From positions 10,235,135 through 10,299,134 of the forward strand of contig NC_133782.1 of NCBI RefSeq assembly GCF_003597395.2: 64,000 nucleotides of DNA. Reading direction: 5' to 3'. The translations under genes and the position numbers were made by a program. Positions 23,640 through 37,574 of this stretch are shown here, in pieces (positions within the stretch are counted from its first letter, which is position 1; each line of letters begins with the position of its first letter). The notes below the pieces were generated by a model. The model had not been told where the DNA came from, did no database searches, and saw nothing but the letters and a program-made list of their open reading frames with translations. The DNA comes from Chelonoidis abingdonii (Eukaryota; Chordata; Testudines; Testudinidae).

Positions 23640-25440
23640 GGCAAAATTACTGTGGAGCAGACACTCCAGGGTGGCAAGGTGACCATGATGCTACCTGATC
23701 CCCTTTTTGCTCTGATGAGTTTTTGAGGGAGGCCTCTAAAGGTGCCACAAAGTCCACCAGTGAGTGTGCTAATCCCTGTCCCTCACAGAAGCACATTGCT
23801 TTAGCTACCATTGCTTTTGCAATGCACGCACCCCACTGAGGCTCTAGGAGCCTTAACTGGAAATTCCCTGTAGTATCAATGGAATTTAAAGGCCCCGGGG
23901 CTGCAGTAATCACACGAGGACAGGACACGCTCAGTGGATGGGATGCTGGTAAGGAACAATTATTAAAGAAGCCTGTTATCGATTGTCATACCAAATTAGT
24001 GCTAAAACATGTCAATTGTTAATGATGTGGTGTTTCCATTAGGGAACGGAAGGTTCAAAAGCCAAAAAATGTTGCTGGCTAGTACAGCAAGAATCTCTTT
24101 AATGTTTAGCCTTGGGGGAAGGGGAACAATACATTGATCTTCTTAATAGATTTGTCTGTAAGCATGTATGAAGTTTCATCATATGAATATCATCAGCATA
24201 AATGAGAGGATTTAATTCATTTAGCAGGTTTATTTACTAAGCAACTTAGAGTAGATTAGATCATCGCTGTGTTTTACCATTTGGCACATATGATATTTAT
24301 TGACTTAATGGCTTCATTAAGGAGCATTCAGAGAGTGTATTAACTGAGAGAGTCTATAGATCAACCTGCTGCAAATTTACTAATTTAATCTGAGCATTTT
24401 GCTATTTCAGTTACAGACTTAACTGTCTCCAATAAGGTCTCCCATGTGGATTTAATAAGAGAATTATTGTACCAAAGAGTTATTAAAAGCATGTGAGTTT
24501 TAGCATCCATACAAGAGTGGGTCTGGATAGTCTGCAAGTTGATAAACCTCAACTGGACCTTTAGTATTTGCTTTCATTGAATGAAAATCTTGCCATTTTA
24601 ATGCATGCACTGGTGTTTGCAAATATCAATTATGCCCACAACTTAAGCATCTGCATTCTTTGTGTGTGGACATGTGAAATACATTGCTAAGTGCTCTGTG
24701 GACCAGCTGCCTGAGGGAGACAAAGAGGATACAGAGCCTGCAACTGCTGCTAGCTAACAGACTTTCTCCTTTAGCTTGTATGACAGAGCCGTGCTTTTCA
24801 CACCAATGCCAAAGATTTAGTACCCATTGTCAGCTCATGATTGTATTGTAACACATGTGAAAATGTGGACAGACTTCACTTAATAGAAGTCAGGTCCCAG
24901 AAATGCTGATCATATTCGGTTGTCTGATTAAGTGTAGTATGTAGAAGGTTACTTTATTTCTTTAAAAGAGTTTCTCAAGAGGTATACTAACTTGTCTGAT
25001 GTGTCAATGAAGACACACAAGTGACATGCTTCGCTATAGAAAGAGGAAAGGGGCTGCTACATAGTTGGAGCTGGTATCCACTCTCAGTATGTAGTTAGCG
25101 GTTCTGCATCACGTTACACAGCCAAGGAGACCCTAACCACCTGCCAAGCAGCTGCAGTCTGGTGCTCACTGGAGGGCTGTGGGCAGCACCAGGAGTCATG
25201 CAGTGTGATAAGAGGCAGCAGTGCTGGTGCATTTGAATTTATAAATCAACACCTTGTGTGTTAGAAGTGATACCATTTGATATTATACATGTAACCAGGA
25301 ACACAAAGCAATGAAATATTACCACTGCCTACACTTCATATAAAAAAAATTAGGTCAAGATTGTCTCTTGCCCTGTGCTCTTGCATAAGAACTCCCTTGT
25401 GTAGGCTACCTGTATCACAGGACATAGCACAGGGAGAAAG
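23640..25440. other. Gene-free sequence
   Basis: No exon, repeat or motif recognised. Confidence 0.45.
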
Positions 25441-25446
25441 CAGCCT

Positions 25447-25738
25447 AAGGGCGTGTCGGCACTGCAGAAGTAGCTCCAGTTATCTATGCTGAAGTTACTC
25501 CTCTTAAGTTAGCCTTGCTCGGGGGACACCGCCACACTTTGAAATAACACTCATGTTGCTGCATCCACGCAGAGGCTGTACTCTCTTATGTCTTAGGTCT
25601 TCTGGGGACACCTCCCATGATTCTTACCTGAGTCAGTGTATGAATGTTTTTGCAATGTATTGTGGGAGAACTTATCTGCTCTTCCTAGGAATTGTGGAGA
25701 GGCGTTGGAGGACAAGTGGAGCTAGCTTGTGTCCACAG
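25447..25738. mobile_element. Possible truncated MITE beside CR1
   Basis: It starts GGGCGTGTCGGCACTGCAG, resembling the GGGCATGTCTACAC ends of Harbinger-type MITEs, and has CAATGTATTGTGGGAGAAC inside. No matching right end is seen, because the CR1 3' end starts there. Confidence 0.3.
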
Positions 25739-27390
25739 AGCATAGATTCCAAGGCCAGAAAGGATTATCTAGTCTGACCTCCTGTATAATACAGGCCATA
25801 GATTCCCTCCCACCCCCCCAAAAAAAAATTCCTAGAGCAGATCTTTCAGAAAAACATCCAATCTTGATTTTAAAATTGTCAGTAATGGAGAATCCACCAT
25901 GATCCCTCTAATTGTTCCAGTGCTTAATTTCTCTGCTAGATTGAAGAGCCCATTATTAAATATTTCTTCACCATGTAGCTATTCAGACAGTGATCAAGAC
26001 ACCCCTTAACTTATTCTTTAAGCTAAATAGATTGACTCTTTGGGTATGTCTACACTACCCACTGGATCGTCAGGCAGCGATCAATTCAGCAGGGGTTGAT
26101 TTATCGCATCTAGTCTAGACATGATAAATCAATCCCCAAGTGCTCTCCCATTGACTCCTATACTCCACTGCCATGAGAGGTGCAGGCAGAGTCGATGGAG
26201 GAGTGGCAGCAGTCGACTCACCACATACGTTATTCATGTAGCTGAAGTTGCGTAACTTAGATCGATTTCCGCCCACCCCACAGTGTAGACCAGGCCTTTG
26301 TGTCTGTTCCTATAAGGCAGGTTTTCTAATCCTTTATTCATTGTCATGGCTCTTCTCTGAACCCTCTCCAATTTAACAACATCCTTCTTGATTTGTGGGC
26401 ACCAGAACTGAACACAGTATTCCAGCAGTGGTCACAACAGTGTCAAATACAAAGGTGAAATAACCTCCCTACTCTTACTCAAGATTCTACTATTTATACA
26501 TCCAATGATCACATTAGCTCTTTTGGCCATAGTGTCACACTGGGAGCTCATGTTCAGCTGATTATCCGCCATGACCACCAAATCTTTTTCAGAATCTCAG
26601 CTCCTAAGGATAGAGTCCCCTATCCTGTAAACATGGCCTGCATTCTTTGTTCTTAAATGTATGCCATTACATTTAGCTATACTAAAACATATAGTGTTTG
26701 CTGGTGCCCAGTTTATCAAAATGATTCAAATCTCTCTGAATCAGTGACCTGTTGTCTTCATTATTATCACTCCCTCAATTTTTGTGTCATCTGTGAACTT
26801 TACCACTACTGATTTTATGTTTTCTTCCGGATCATTGATAAAAATGTTAAATAGTGTAGGGCCAAGAACTGATCCCTGCAGGACCCCACTGGAAACACAC
26901 ATGCTTGATGGCAATTCCCTGTTTACAGCTACATTTTAAGATCTATCTGTTAGCCAGTTTTTAATCCATTTAATGGGTGCCGTGTTGATTTTATATTGTT
27001 CTAGTTTTTTTAATCAAAAAGTCATGCGTCACTAAGTCAAACGCCTTACTGAAGTCTATTATGTCAACACTATTACCTTTATCAACCAAACTTGTAATTT
27101 CATTTAAAAAAATATCAATTTAGCTTGATAGGATTTATTTTCCATCAGTCCTGTTGATCTGCATTAATTACATTACCCTCTGTTATCAGCCTCTCGATTA
27201 TCTTGCCTGGGATCAATGTCAGGCTGACAGCCTTATAATTACCTAAGTCATCCCACTTACTTGTTTTAAAAACTGTCACAACATTACTTTTCTTCCAGTC
27301 TCTGGAACTTCCCCCATGCTCCAACATTTATTGGAGAATGGTTGGGCCAGCAGCTGACGAGTTGTGCTCACCTGAATTTTAGCCTAAATG
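25739..27390 (-). mobile_element. CR1-like LINE fragment, 1.6 kb, interrupted
   Basis: On the minus strand the order is: a reverse-transcriptase peptide (DWKKSNVVTVFKTSKWDD... GNYKAVSLTLIPGKIIERLI) at 27145-27327, then DFSKAFDLVTH-like, GVPQGSVLGP-like and FADDTK-like segments in broken frames, then the 3' part ending at 25739-25800 (GGTCAGACTAGATAATCC). These are CR1-clade RT landmarks. Frames are broken by many stops, so it is dead. A MITE splits it at 26042-26296. Confidence 0.8.
26042..26296. mobile_element. Harbinger-type MITE inside CR1, TTT duplication
   Basis: Ends GGGTATGTCTACACTAC and the complement GGCCTGGTCTACAC are flanked by TTT (26039-26041 and 26297-26299). The CR1 sequence reads through once it is removed (ATTGACTCTTTG...TGTCTGTTCC). 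The insert is 255 bp with no protein. Confidence 0.75.
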
Positions 27391-29290
27391 CCCTCTCAGG
27401 CCAGTCAACCCAAATTAAAAACATTTTAAGTAACTAAAGGCTTTTGTGTTGAGTGAGGAGCAAGACTTGAATCATAACTTTGCAGTGAAGACAAGCCCAA
27501 AGTGAAGCTGCTGCTTCCCTTCCCACCCAGAGTTCTGGCTCTGTTCCCCTCCCCAACGTACCAGTACAGCAGAGAAGTCATCTGATACTGGTCTATACTA
27601 GCAATACGTGACTTCCCTTGTGGACTAAGAAGAGAGGTCAGTGATTAGTCGTGACTCTTCCAGTCATGGTTTGTTCTCTCGTCTGCTCCTGGGACTGTGC
27701 AGCTACACATCATCCCTTATTCCACAAGAACATTCCCCATTTCAGAGTGGGGAATTCAGTTGTTCAGTGGAGAACACATTGGTTGAGAAGTGATTAGAAA
27801 TCAGTGAAGCAAAAAACAAGATACGTTTCTTCAGAAAATATCCAAGCTGTTAATTATTAATTTAGAGTGACTTCAAAAAGCAATCCCTAACCATCTAATG
27901 ACTTCCTCCTGATAACTTCCCGGGCTACAGGTGGTTGGTAAGAGCTTAATAAAACAGCTGCTCATCAGCTCCGGTTTCTCATTATTTTAACTTAAAGAGA
28001 TTCACTATCTGTGATCATGTTAGAAAACAACTCTGCTTTCAAGAGCTTCACCATATGTTTACAGACACCAAAGCTTGATTTGCATAGCAGCTATGGTAGG
28101 CAGACCTTGCAGATTTGGTTTGGCAAGGCAGAGGGGTTGATCCTTCACAGCACAGATATGGAGTGCCGTGGGTGAGCACAAAGTGATGAGTAACAGAGAA
28201 TGCACAGGGCTGGATCTGGCATCTATGAGACGCAGCTGCCAAGTTATTTCTACTGAAGTAACGTCAATGAGGGCAGCATGTAGCTAAGTGCCTATGAGCA
28301 TAAATAAAGGCAACTTTAGAGCTGGCAACTAAAGAGTTTTCAACAAAAAATATTTGGCAGAAAGCTTTGGTTGTCGAATTTAATTTTTGATGGAATTTAG
28401 AAATATTCAAGATGGTAAGGAAAAAAAATCCCACACTTACTTTTTTTCCTCCTCTCCATCACTCCTGTTTTCAATGGGGGAAAAAAATGGGGAGAAAGTT
28501 TAAAAAGTGAGGGGAAAGCGGGGAACCCCAACAATTCTAATGGACCTTTCTCAAAAGGAAACCAATAGTTTTTGAAGTGGTGTTGGGAAAAAACAAAACA
28601 AAAAAATCAGGAAAAGTTTCAAATGAAACAGACAAAAAACTATTTGTGTGTTTTCTAAAAATGTTCACAGAAAAAATAAACAAACCAACAAATTTGCACT
28701 CACCGTTAAGACAGTCCTGCCTCTGACATGCCAATTCTCTTCTTATGTCCACCCGGAAGAGCTGCTGTGCCTAGAAGACTTAACTGTACTTGCAACCTCT
28801 GTTTGCCTCTCAAGACTTGAGGCATAAAGCAATGTGAGTGGGAGAGGAAGGAGGTCATCTGCACCAACTAGAGGGTCAGCACAGATTACTTCCCGCTCCC
28901 ACCTTGGAGCAAACTGAGACTCCCTCCAAGCACAGTTTGATCCCTCATGTGCTCACAGAGCAGCAGCATCCACTTGCTGCCCCTTACTCAGACCTTGTTA
29001 GTATTTAAGCCAGTGGGAGTTTGGTCTTTGATTTGGGTGGGTGCAGAGCCAGGCCCTTAGTTCAGAATAAGGTGTCAGTAGTAAAAAGCACGGTGGGAGA
29101 AACATACTTAAATTAGGAAAATTTGTGTAGTGAAAGCAAGAGGAAAGAGATGCTGAACTGGGAACACCAATAATTACAGCTGTAATGGAGCCTCAGGGTA
29201 GGAAAGCAATGCCTGTGCAACTATTTAAAACTCCACTGAGTAAAAGATAAATCAAGACACCAGAGCTAACAGTGAGAAAAGCCATGATTA
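27391..29290. other. Gene-free sequence
   Basis: A/T-rich patches with repeated words (28350-28700) look like a diffuse old repeat. No exons. Confidence 0.45.
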
Positions 29291-29399
29291 CAGCTGGTAT
29301 TCACATGTACCATCTAGTGTCCTATCACTGGCCGTTGGAGACAGTTGCTGCTACTAGTCGCAGATCGGCTACATGACATTGTAGGCAGTCTCATCATAT

Positions 29400-29510
29400 C
29401 ATCCCTTCCATAAACTTACCGAGCTCAGTTTTAAAGCCAGTTAGATTTTTTTACCCCCATGGCTCCCCTTGGAAGGCTGTTCCAGAACTTCACTCCCCCA
29501 ATGGTTAGCT
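29400..29510 (-). mobile_element. CR1-like fragment
   Basis: CCATAAACTTACCGAGCTCAG and CTTGGAAGGCTGTTCCAGAAC are landmarks of the CR1 3' coding end read in antisense. The upstream part is lost. Confidence 0.55.
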
Positions 29511-29519
29511 GATTGCCAT

Positions 29520-29835
29520 GTGTGGGGATGGGAAGGAATTTTTCCCCAGGTCACATTGATGGTGAACTTCAGGGGAGGAGCGGCTGCCTTTCTCCGCAGC
29601 GTGTGAGTGCAAATCAGTTGCCAGGATTATCTGGATATATCTCATTTAATAATTTCCCTGCCACTGTGGGGGGCCTTGGGCACTTCCGTCCCTCTGATTC
29701 TCTGCCTGTAGCACATCATAGTGTAGTTTCCTGTGGGTTGTAATACTTTGGTCTCATTTTGGCTGTTGAATTTAGTGTGTGGGTGATGTTGGTGGCCTGT
29801 GAAGCACAGGAAGTCAGACCCTTCTGGCCTTAATC
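29520..29835 (+). mobile_element. CR1-like 3' untranslated end
   Basis: GGAAGGAATTTTTCCCCAGG, GTGGCCTGTGAAGCACAGG and AGTCAGACCCTTCTGGCC in this order match a CR1 3' end in plus orientation. It lies just right of the antisense fragment, so two CR1 pieces abut in opposite directions. Confidence 0.55.
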
Positions 29836-32800
29836 TCTGTGAACTTTCCCATTGTTTTAATGTTAGTGGGAGCACCTGTTTTAGGCAAAGTGCCCATGGC
29901 ATAATTAGAAAATTGAGAGAAAAACATTCTGTCTTCACTGCTTCCATCTGCAAGAAGGCAGCATGTTCGGAGGGATGTTTCTGGATTGTGCCAGGAGACC
30001 TGATTTGGGTGCTCTGGCAATGACTTGCCCTGCAACTGTAGGCAACCCACATACCCACAGTGAACTGCACCTTGGTTCCACCCCCTCAAACCTCCCCACA
30101 AGTGCTTCGAGAGCTCTGTAAATGCTTATCATTTTCTGTCTGTCCTTTCTTCTGTTTTTCCTACTCCCTCTTAAACAAGTGATGCTGTTAGTAAGACAGT
30201 TCTTGTTCTGTGTCCACCCAGTCGTGTTCTGATAATTAACTCAAACATCAGGCTGATACCCCAACTGATAGTTATTTGGGAGGTCCTTGGTTTGCTACGA
30301 ATACTAACAGGTACTATTGTCGATATTTTGATTCTGCTCAGTCAGTCATGATAAGGTTGCTATGATGGATGAATTAATAGAAAATAAGTAAAGTAGATAC
30401 AGTAATAAATTGCTAACCTGACAGAACTGTCAGCTCTCGACCCAGGTGCTGAAGAAGAGTTGAGAGATGTGTATGATTAGCTTTGGTTAATGGGTGGTAT
30501 CTGAATTAGCATATTGTGCTGTGGGCTCTTGGAAGCCTCAATCTACTGTATTAATACTTAGCAATTAAGTAGCACTTTACATCTTCAAAGCACTTAGGCC
30601 ACAGGACAATACAGTTGTTTAAAAACAATGATAAAATGTTTTGTGGTTTATATGTGGGAGAGGATGGAAATATACTTTCTGCTGACCAAAGTTTCCGCAC
30701 TAGCTTGCAGCAAGAAGACATCTGTGGGAGGAATATTTTATAACAAGATTTTTGTCAGAGCAAAGCTGGGTGAGCACTGCAAGCATAAGACACTGAATTC
30801 CCTAGCTGGGCTCTTGAGCAAAGGGTAGGAAGGATTGCTTCTTTTTGCTGGTTTTGCTTTGGATTTCCAACCCACCATTTAGAGCAATTTAACGCCCAGA
30901 TCCTGCCAACACTTTGTCACGTGCTTAGCTTTAATTGTACAAGCTCTACTATTGACTTGAGTCAGACTACTCACGAATATATACAGGATCAGGATTGAAA
31001 TGTGTTTCCTTTCCATAACGTGTGCATAGAATGCACCACAGCTCCCTCCCGAAGAGACATGGGTGCTATATTAATGCCTTTTTTCTTTTATATTAAGCTC
31101 CACGGGTGTGTTTGTTTTGCCAGAAAAGATAACCTTAGATCCTGTTTTCCACATGGAGGCCCGCTGAGTTTCCTGCTTTAGGTGCATATCACTTGAAATC
31201 ACATCAGTCAAGATGGATCTTGAAAGCTAATATAGGGCCTGAAAACAGAATGAAGTCCAGGAGAATCTTTCTATAGATTTAAGTAGGCTTTGCATCAGAC
31301 TCACAGTTTCCACAAATCCATGTTCTGTCGTTGTAAAGGAGTCTGGTCTCCGCACTAGTCTCATCAGCTCAGGTGCTCTGCTGACATGGGAAAAGCAACT
31401 CTGTTTCAGGCCAAGTTGTACAATACACTTGCAACCTTAAATGGAACAAAGTGGTAAACTTAGAGGCTGGTGGGGGGAATGCTACCTATCAACTCAAAAT
31501 CTAGTCAGTTTCCTAAAAGGAGTTTTTCGTATTATACCTGCTCTTGGTCTTTTCATGCCACGTTTTAATGGTATTCGAATCATTTGCTATGCCCTGTTGC
31601 TATGCAACAGACCTACATAAACAGGAGAAATTGTACTGTGGAAACAGTGAAACAAGATCAATACAAAAGCAAACAAAGGGGAAGATTAGATATCATCTTC
31701 CTCTTTCAGATGTAGTCAAGTTAAATGTTACTTGTAACAATAGCAGGCACCACATTTTTGGACAGACTCACTTGTGATTTTTAAATGCTTGGGGTTGGTA
31801 ATACTGATTAAGCAGGAGATTTGGGGCTGGATTGGTGCAGTAGCTTGCATAGGGAAGCAGGCTTGTCTGGTCATTGGGATTAGCCAGACCTGTTTTGGTC
31901 TTGTACAGCCCACTGAGCCAGGTCTAATTGCTATTAGCTGCTGTCTTGCTTGGAAAGGCACTTCAGTAAAATGGCAGCCTTTTGGCAACTTTCCCTATAC
32001 ATTTGGGTCATTTTTTTTTCCTTAGCAAAGCCTTATGCAGTGCAGGATTTTGGTTATGCACAGAGATATGGGATCTAAATGTGTGATTCTGCCCAAAGGC
32101 CATCCTCACACACACGTTTCCCACCAAAAATGCTGAATTCTCCCCTTCTATGTTTCACAACAAAATATTAAAAAACTTTGACTTCCAGGCAGTTCTGAAT
32201 TGCAGTTCTGCAGTTCTGCTTTGAAAATACTGCTCTATATTTTTCTATCTGAGGTGCCTGAAAGCACTGTAGCATTAAGTCAATGTAAACACTCTCATGA
32301 TATGGCCATATAAGCTTTGTTTTCTGACTAAATCATCCCTGTCTCTTAGAAAAGCTTGTATCCATTGAACATGGCTAAAGTCATATTATACAAGCTCTAC
32401 AGTAAATTCTGGGCAATCTATTAAGTATGTCACACTGCACTCTTCATTTCATGTCCTTTTCAAGGTGAACAGAAGTGTCATCAGCAACTGGTTTGTGAAG
32501 GTGTCTGTAAGTGTTGGCAGGTAAATAATTTTTTATTTATTTATAGTCAAAGTTAACAGTCCATGTAATCATGTGCATCAATCTGATTTCTATAGAGGCA
32601 GCTGTTCTGCTTACTCTACTCAGGTAAGAAGTCAGAAATGTGCAAGGTTTGGCACAAGGGAACATAATGTCAGCATTCACTGAAGTCAGAGCTTCAGATC
32701 TTATTAATGGCATTTGGCATGTTGAACACTTGAAGCCTCATGGGACATGGACCGAAAAGAGGATGATCTCAAGTGGATCCATGTAAACAGGAGCAAGGGT

Positions 32801-34955
32801 ACTCATTAGAGCCTTGCTGTTCTGTAAGTGGTTGCTTTGTTAAGATCATTCTACAGCCATTGGTGGGAGAAGGGCATAAAGGGAAAGAGAAGGAGGTACA
32901 TTCACTGACCAGATCTGAAGGAAATGGCTTAAGTAGAAATTAAGCTAATACTGAACCAGCTGCCTTTAGGAGCTCACAAACCTACTGGCCGTGGATAGTT
33001 ACCTTATCGAAGTCTTCACTTTTTGCTCCTTACTCTATGTCAGCAATGGAGCCATTTCTTTAACAATCAGAAAGCAAATGCGTGACCTCCCATCGGACAT
33101 CATCCTCTACTGAGTGTTGTCTGAAAAAAAACCAAGTTAAAACTGGAGTCCTGCCTCCATTCTGCTTTCAATCTATTTATTTAATGAAGAGGGAACATTT
33201 CCAAAGTTGTGGGAATAGCCTGCCTGTGAGGATCATTTTCAGAGCCTTCCTTCCCATCTAATGCTGATTTCTGAAGGGGGAGAGCCAACAACACCCAATT
33301 ACCAAGGAGCAGGTTGGTATGAAAGAAACCCTCATATCTGCAGCATGTAAGGTCTCTTTCAATGTCTGCAACAACATGATACTTTAGATACTGACAAGAG
33401 TAAGGGTGTGACATGATCATATAGAGCCTTTAATGGGAGTTGATGGGGCAGCTAGAACCAAATCCTTCTGTAGAACAATCTGAGCTCTGAGCTTTTCTGA
33501 AGAGTTCCTTCAGGCCCGGGTGTGCCCTAGCAGTGCACGTTGAGGAAGGGGAAATTTCCTCAGCACTATGGGCCAGCTCTTCAGTTGGTGAAAAGTCAGA
33601 GTCATTCCAAATCTGACACTGTATGATTTAAGAGAAGGATGTTCTCTTTAGCTATGGGACCCAAGGGAGCTGTACAACACAAGAATACACATTACCATTC
33701 CTGAAGAGCTAAAATAAACAAGCTTGAGAGAGGAAAATCCTGTGCCACTTGTAAAGGTTCGTTCTTCCCACCAGAGATGTGCTTGGGGACGCTTCCAACA
33801 CTACTAAAGAAACTTCTGTGGACACTGAGAAAGAATAATATGCTCAATAAATATTTCATTCTATGATCAAATAGGTTTTTAATGGCAACTTCCTACAGAG
33901 TGGTTCTTTGGGTTTCCTAGTAAGTGAGGCGTTTCTTTTATGGCCAAGTATGTTAACAAAATGCTGTTTGAAGTCACCAGGTCTGGGCCTAGACCATTCA
34001 TATTTTAAATAAATTGCCTTTCTTCTCTTTGTGGGCCAGATCATTGCATTGACTTCGCCGGCCATTGACTTGAGTAGCAATATGCTCCAACCTACTGCTG
34101 TTAGCATAGCATAGCATTTACCCCTTATCTGGCTTTAAACTTACGCCCCAGCCCCAATCCTACCACAATTAATATGAAACCTCTGAACTACTCTCAGTAC
34201 AGCTTAACGAACCCTTGCAAGATACGGAGCAGATCTGCAGTGATTAGGTCTCTTCTTGCAGCCTAGTCAGGACCATGGCCTGTGTGGCTTGCATAAATGA
34301 GCAATAGCCCAGCACTGTCACCCTGAGAAGGTATCACTTACTCCAGGTATTCACGTCTTCAGCTGGACTGTCAAGATGATGAACAGGAGACTTAGTTGCT
34401 CAGCAGCTTTAGTTATAAAATTTACAAATGCCTTTGTATTCATGAGTCACATTTCTGTCTCAGAGAGGAAACCTCATCCAGGATCTACAAGAATTCATTG
34501 CTCCCAAATCTCACATCTCTTTAAAATACTGTGGAATAATCACAAAGAGGACATAAATAAAAAGCAATTAAAAGGCTATTTCTTATTAGTCATTTTGTAG
34601 CTCTGAACAAGGGATTTAATAGAGCAGAGTGAATAATTCATAGCAAAATTATCCAATTAGTTTTGCCACTTTGTTTGCAAACCATCCAGGACAAATGGTT
34701 CAGATTTGTTATGTGAATTTATTCAGTAGTAGGGCATGTGGTATGTTCCTATTCCCTAGATGGAAGAAGGAAAGTTAAAATGAGTCGATGCTTATACCCC
34801 CCTGCAAACCAATAAATTCAGCTCATATTTGTAATGTGTCCCACCTGGAATCCCATCAGTGACCCAAAGAACATGCTCAAGATCATTTTGAAAACTGTTT
34901 GCTACGAATATGAAAGTTACTTTAACAGTTATCAGTCATTTGTAATGCAGCAGCA
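29836..34955. other. Gene-free sequence
   Basis: Apart from palindromic family B at 30895-30985 I see no repeat or exon here. Confidence 0.45.
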
Positions 34956-34959
34956 CTCA

Positions 34960-35055
34960 GAGGCTCCAGTAGTGATCAGGACCCCAGCACGTTAGGTGCT
35001 GCACAAACTCACAGGAAGACATGGTCCCTGCTTGGAAAAGCTTGGTGTAAATAAT
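34960..35055 (-). repeat. L2-type SINE tail, antisense
   Basis: GATCAGGACCCCAGCACGTTAG, GTGCTGCACAAACTCAC and TGGTCCCTGCTTGG are the antisense of the SINE/L2 tail. Confidence 0.6.
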
Positions 35056-35604
35056 AAAATATACTTTTCACTTTGCTGCCAGTTATATCAGCAGCTCACA
35101 CATTTCCACTGAACTCTTCCTAAAGTCTCCTTGGCACAGATTGTACAGACACAAAGAGCAGCAGATGGCACCACAGCAGGCATTCACATAAAACACCACT
35201 CCTGAAAAGATTTTGAAAGGCTAACAGCACTGCTTTTACCTTTGATCTCTTCCCTAACCAAAGCCTGTTGTGTTTTGTTTGGTTCCGTTCCCCTTCTTAC
35301 CATGTCATCCAAATTTTTCAGAATTTCTACCCTTCATGTTTGTCAGTTCTGGCAAGGCATTTGAAATCAAAGCAGCCAGGCCACGTGTCCTGTTTCATTG
35401 TCTAACCACCAGTAATTTAAAGGAAACTTTAAGTCTTCAGGCCGTTCAGAGAGTAGAGTGCATAACGCTAACATACTACTCTGATCACAAGGACCTTGAT
35501 TTCTTCATATGTGACTGAATGGTGTAACTGCTTACTTGTGAAACTGGCTAGCCCTTGTGTATTCCACATGCTATCAACCCCCTGGTTGATTGTTACAGAG
35601 GATG

Positions 35605-35690
35605 TGCCAGCTCCTCAACTGGTAGCGTAGTTCCATTGACTTTAAGGAGTGATGCAGATTTCAACCAGTTGAAAGTCTAGCCCAATATTT
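35605..35690. repeat. Palindromic repeat, family A
   Basis: CCAGCTCCTCAACTGGTAGC, a centre TTCCATTGACTTTAAGGAG, then GATTTCAACCAGTTG. It folds back on itself like 44102-44215 but is more diverged. Confidence 0.5.
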
Positions 35691-37089
35691 ATGTTGTGTC
35701 ATGGCACTTTATTGGCAAATGTAAAGAAGTGTCTGCCCTGAGACGTTCACAGTCTAAAGTGGAATACAGCTAGGTCATTGGGGGTGCTGGGATAGGGAGG
35801 AAGAATATGTGCCCATATTGGAAGGTGAATCCGATTTGGGACTCCTAGAAGTAGACAGTCCTAACCTGCTCTCCCCCTGCACCACATGTGACCAGCCTGT
35901 TCCCATTCACAGGAGCTGCCTGCTTCTTGTTTCTAGGTGTTTGGACCCTTCATTGCAGAGAGGAGAGCCCGGTTGCCGGTAGAAGCAGCTGGAAATGAGG
36001 AGGAACCAGCTTAACTGTTTCATAATTAGCTGCTGTAGTTGCCAGAGAGATGTGACTGGGATGTGGGGTGGGTAGGGAGATGGTCCATGCAGTGGTGAAT
36101 GGGAGAGCAGGTGCTCCATGAGACGACCGCTGTTAAGCTGTGGTCTGTGCTATGTAAAATGTAGCAGTCCCTGGGATGGAGAGAGAGAGAGAGGATGTGT
36201 TCTGCAGCTCCTGATTTACCCAGTGGGGTTGCTCCAAGTAATGTCAGTTTGACAAAGAGGAGTCACCAATGGTCTCTAGCAGCTGGAGTAGGGCTGAGGT
36301 AGGACAGCCCTCCCAGTCCCAAGGATTTCAAGCATTTCATGCACATACACAAAAGCAAATTGCCAGAGATGATGGGAATGGCAAAGTGACACCTGAGCTT
36401 AGCCCCTGGGTTCCACGTGTGGCTCTCAGTCCCATTGCTAGCAGCCATTCACTAAGTGACTGGAAAGCTTTAGAACTGGGCTGCACATTAGAGATGCCAC
36501 TGGAAGCACATCCTGTCCTCACAGGAAGCCAACGGCGGCCACATCATTGACAAACAAGCAAAGGGGCACCTTCCAGTCCAGATACTCTCAATGCTGGACT
36601 TTGACAGTGTCCCAGGGAGAACACCTCCTCACCAGTAGGGGTCAAGTTCAGAGTCTGGCCCACAGAGCAGGGGCCCTGAACTCTGCCTCCATGTGATCAG
36701 CCATAATGGGCCATAGCTCTTTTACATGTAGGAGACAAATGAACCATTTTTAGTAGGAGAAAGAGAAATGGGTCCCCTGCACATATCCACCTGTGATCTC
36801 TCCCTGGGTGCCTCACCTAGGCCTTTATTCCAAGCACACCCTGAGCTGCCTGCATGTAGCCTAAGAGATGTTATCTTTCCATTCCTTTGTTCATATTCAG
36901 CCTCTGCAATAACTTTTCTGCATCTTCGCTGCACTGTTTAACTGGTCTATTTACGACGACAGCATAAACTTTGGCTTGCATTTCCTCACAAGGATAGGCA
37001 GTCTGCTGAGAGTGGAGCACCTCCTGCCCTGCCAAGGCTGAACGCTAAAAGGATGTCTCACTGGATTTTAAGTTACATTTACGAGGAGG
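35691..37089. other. Gene-free sequence
   Basis: A short (GA)n run near 36180-36195; nothing else. Confidence 0.4.
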
Positions 37090-37275
37090 CATCATGAAAA
37101 TACTAATGCTATTTAACACTTACACAATGGCTTTTACCCAAGGCCCTTGAAGTGCCTCACAGAGATGGATCATGATTGGCATTTTACAGGTGGGGAAACT
37201 GAGGTACAGAGAGAGATTAATTAAGTCACTTGCTCAAGATTACACAGTGAGTCATTAGATGAATGAGGAGTTAGT
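37090..37275 (-). repeat. MIR-like SINE, antisense
   Basis: CATTTTACAGGTGGGGAAACTG followed by AGGTACAGAGAG and AAGTCACTTGCTCAAG, then TTACACAGTGAGTCATTAG: the MIR core in reverse orientation. Confidence 0.75.
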
Positions 37276-37574
37276 TCTGTGCTTTAGCTACGATGCATCT
37301 TCCCCACCATTCATTCAAACTGTGTTATCAGATTAAATTCCGTCATTGTGTTGTAAAAACATAGTTCAGATTTTCAGACACAGCCAGGGACTCATGGAAG
37401 ATGCCTGGATAAATCCACTGCACTGTTTAAAAACCTTAACCATATGTGTCCCAGCCTCTTAGCAGATTCCATTATGTCTTTTTGGTTACAAATGGTGTTC
37501 CCTGTATCAGTCCTTTTAAGAGGTAGAGGAAAGTTAAAGGATGAGATGGAAGCCAGAAGGAAGAAGAATTTGGG

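Noticed and set aside
29642..30070. 142-codon open frame on the minus strand
   Set aside because: Overlaps a CR1 3' end in the opposite direction; no protein pattern.
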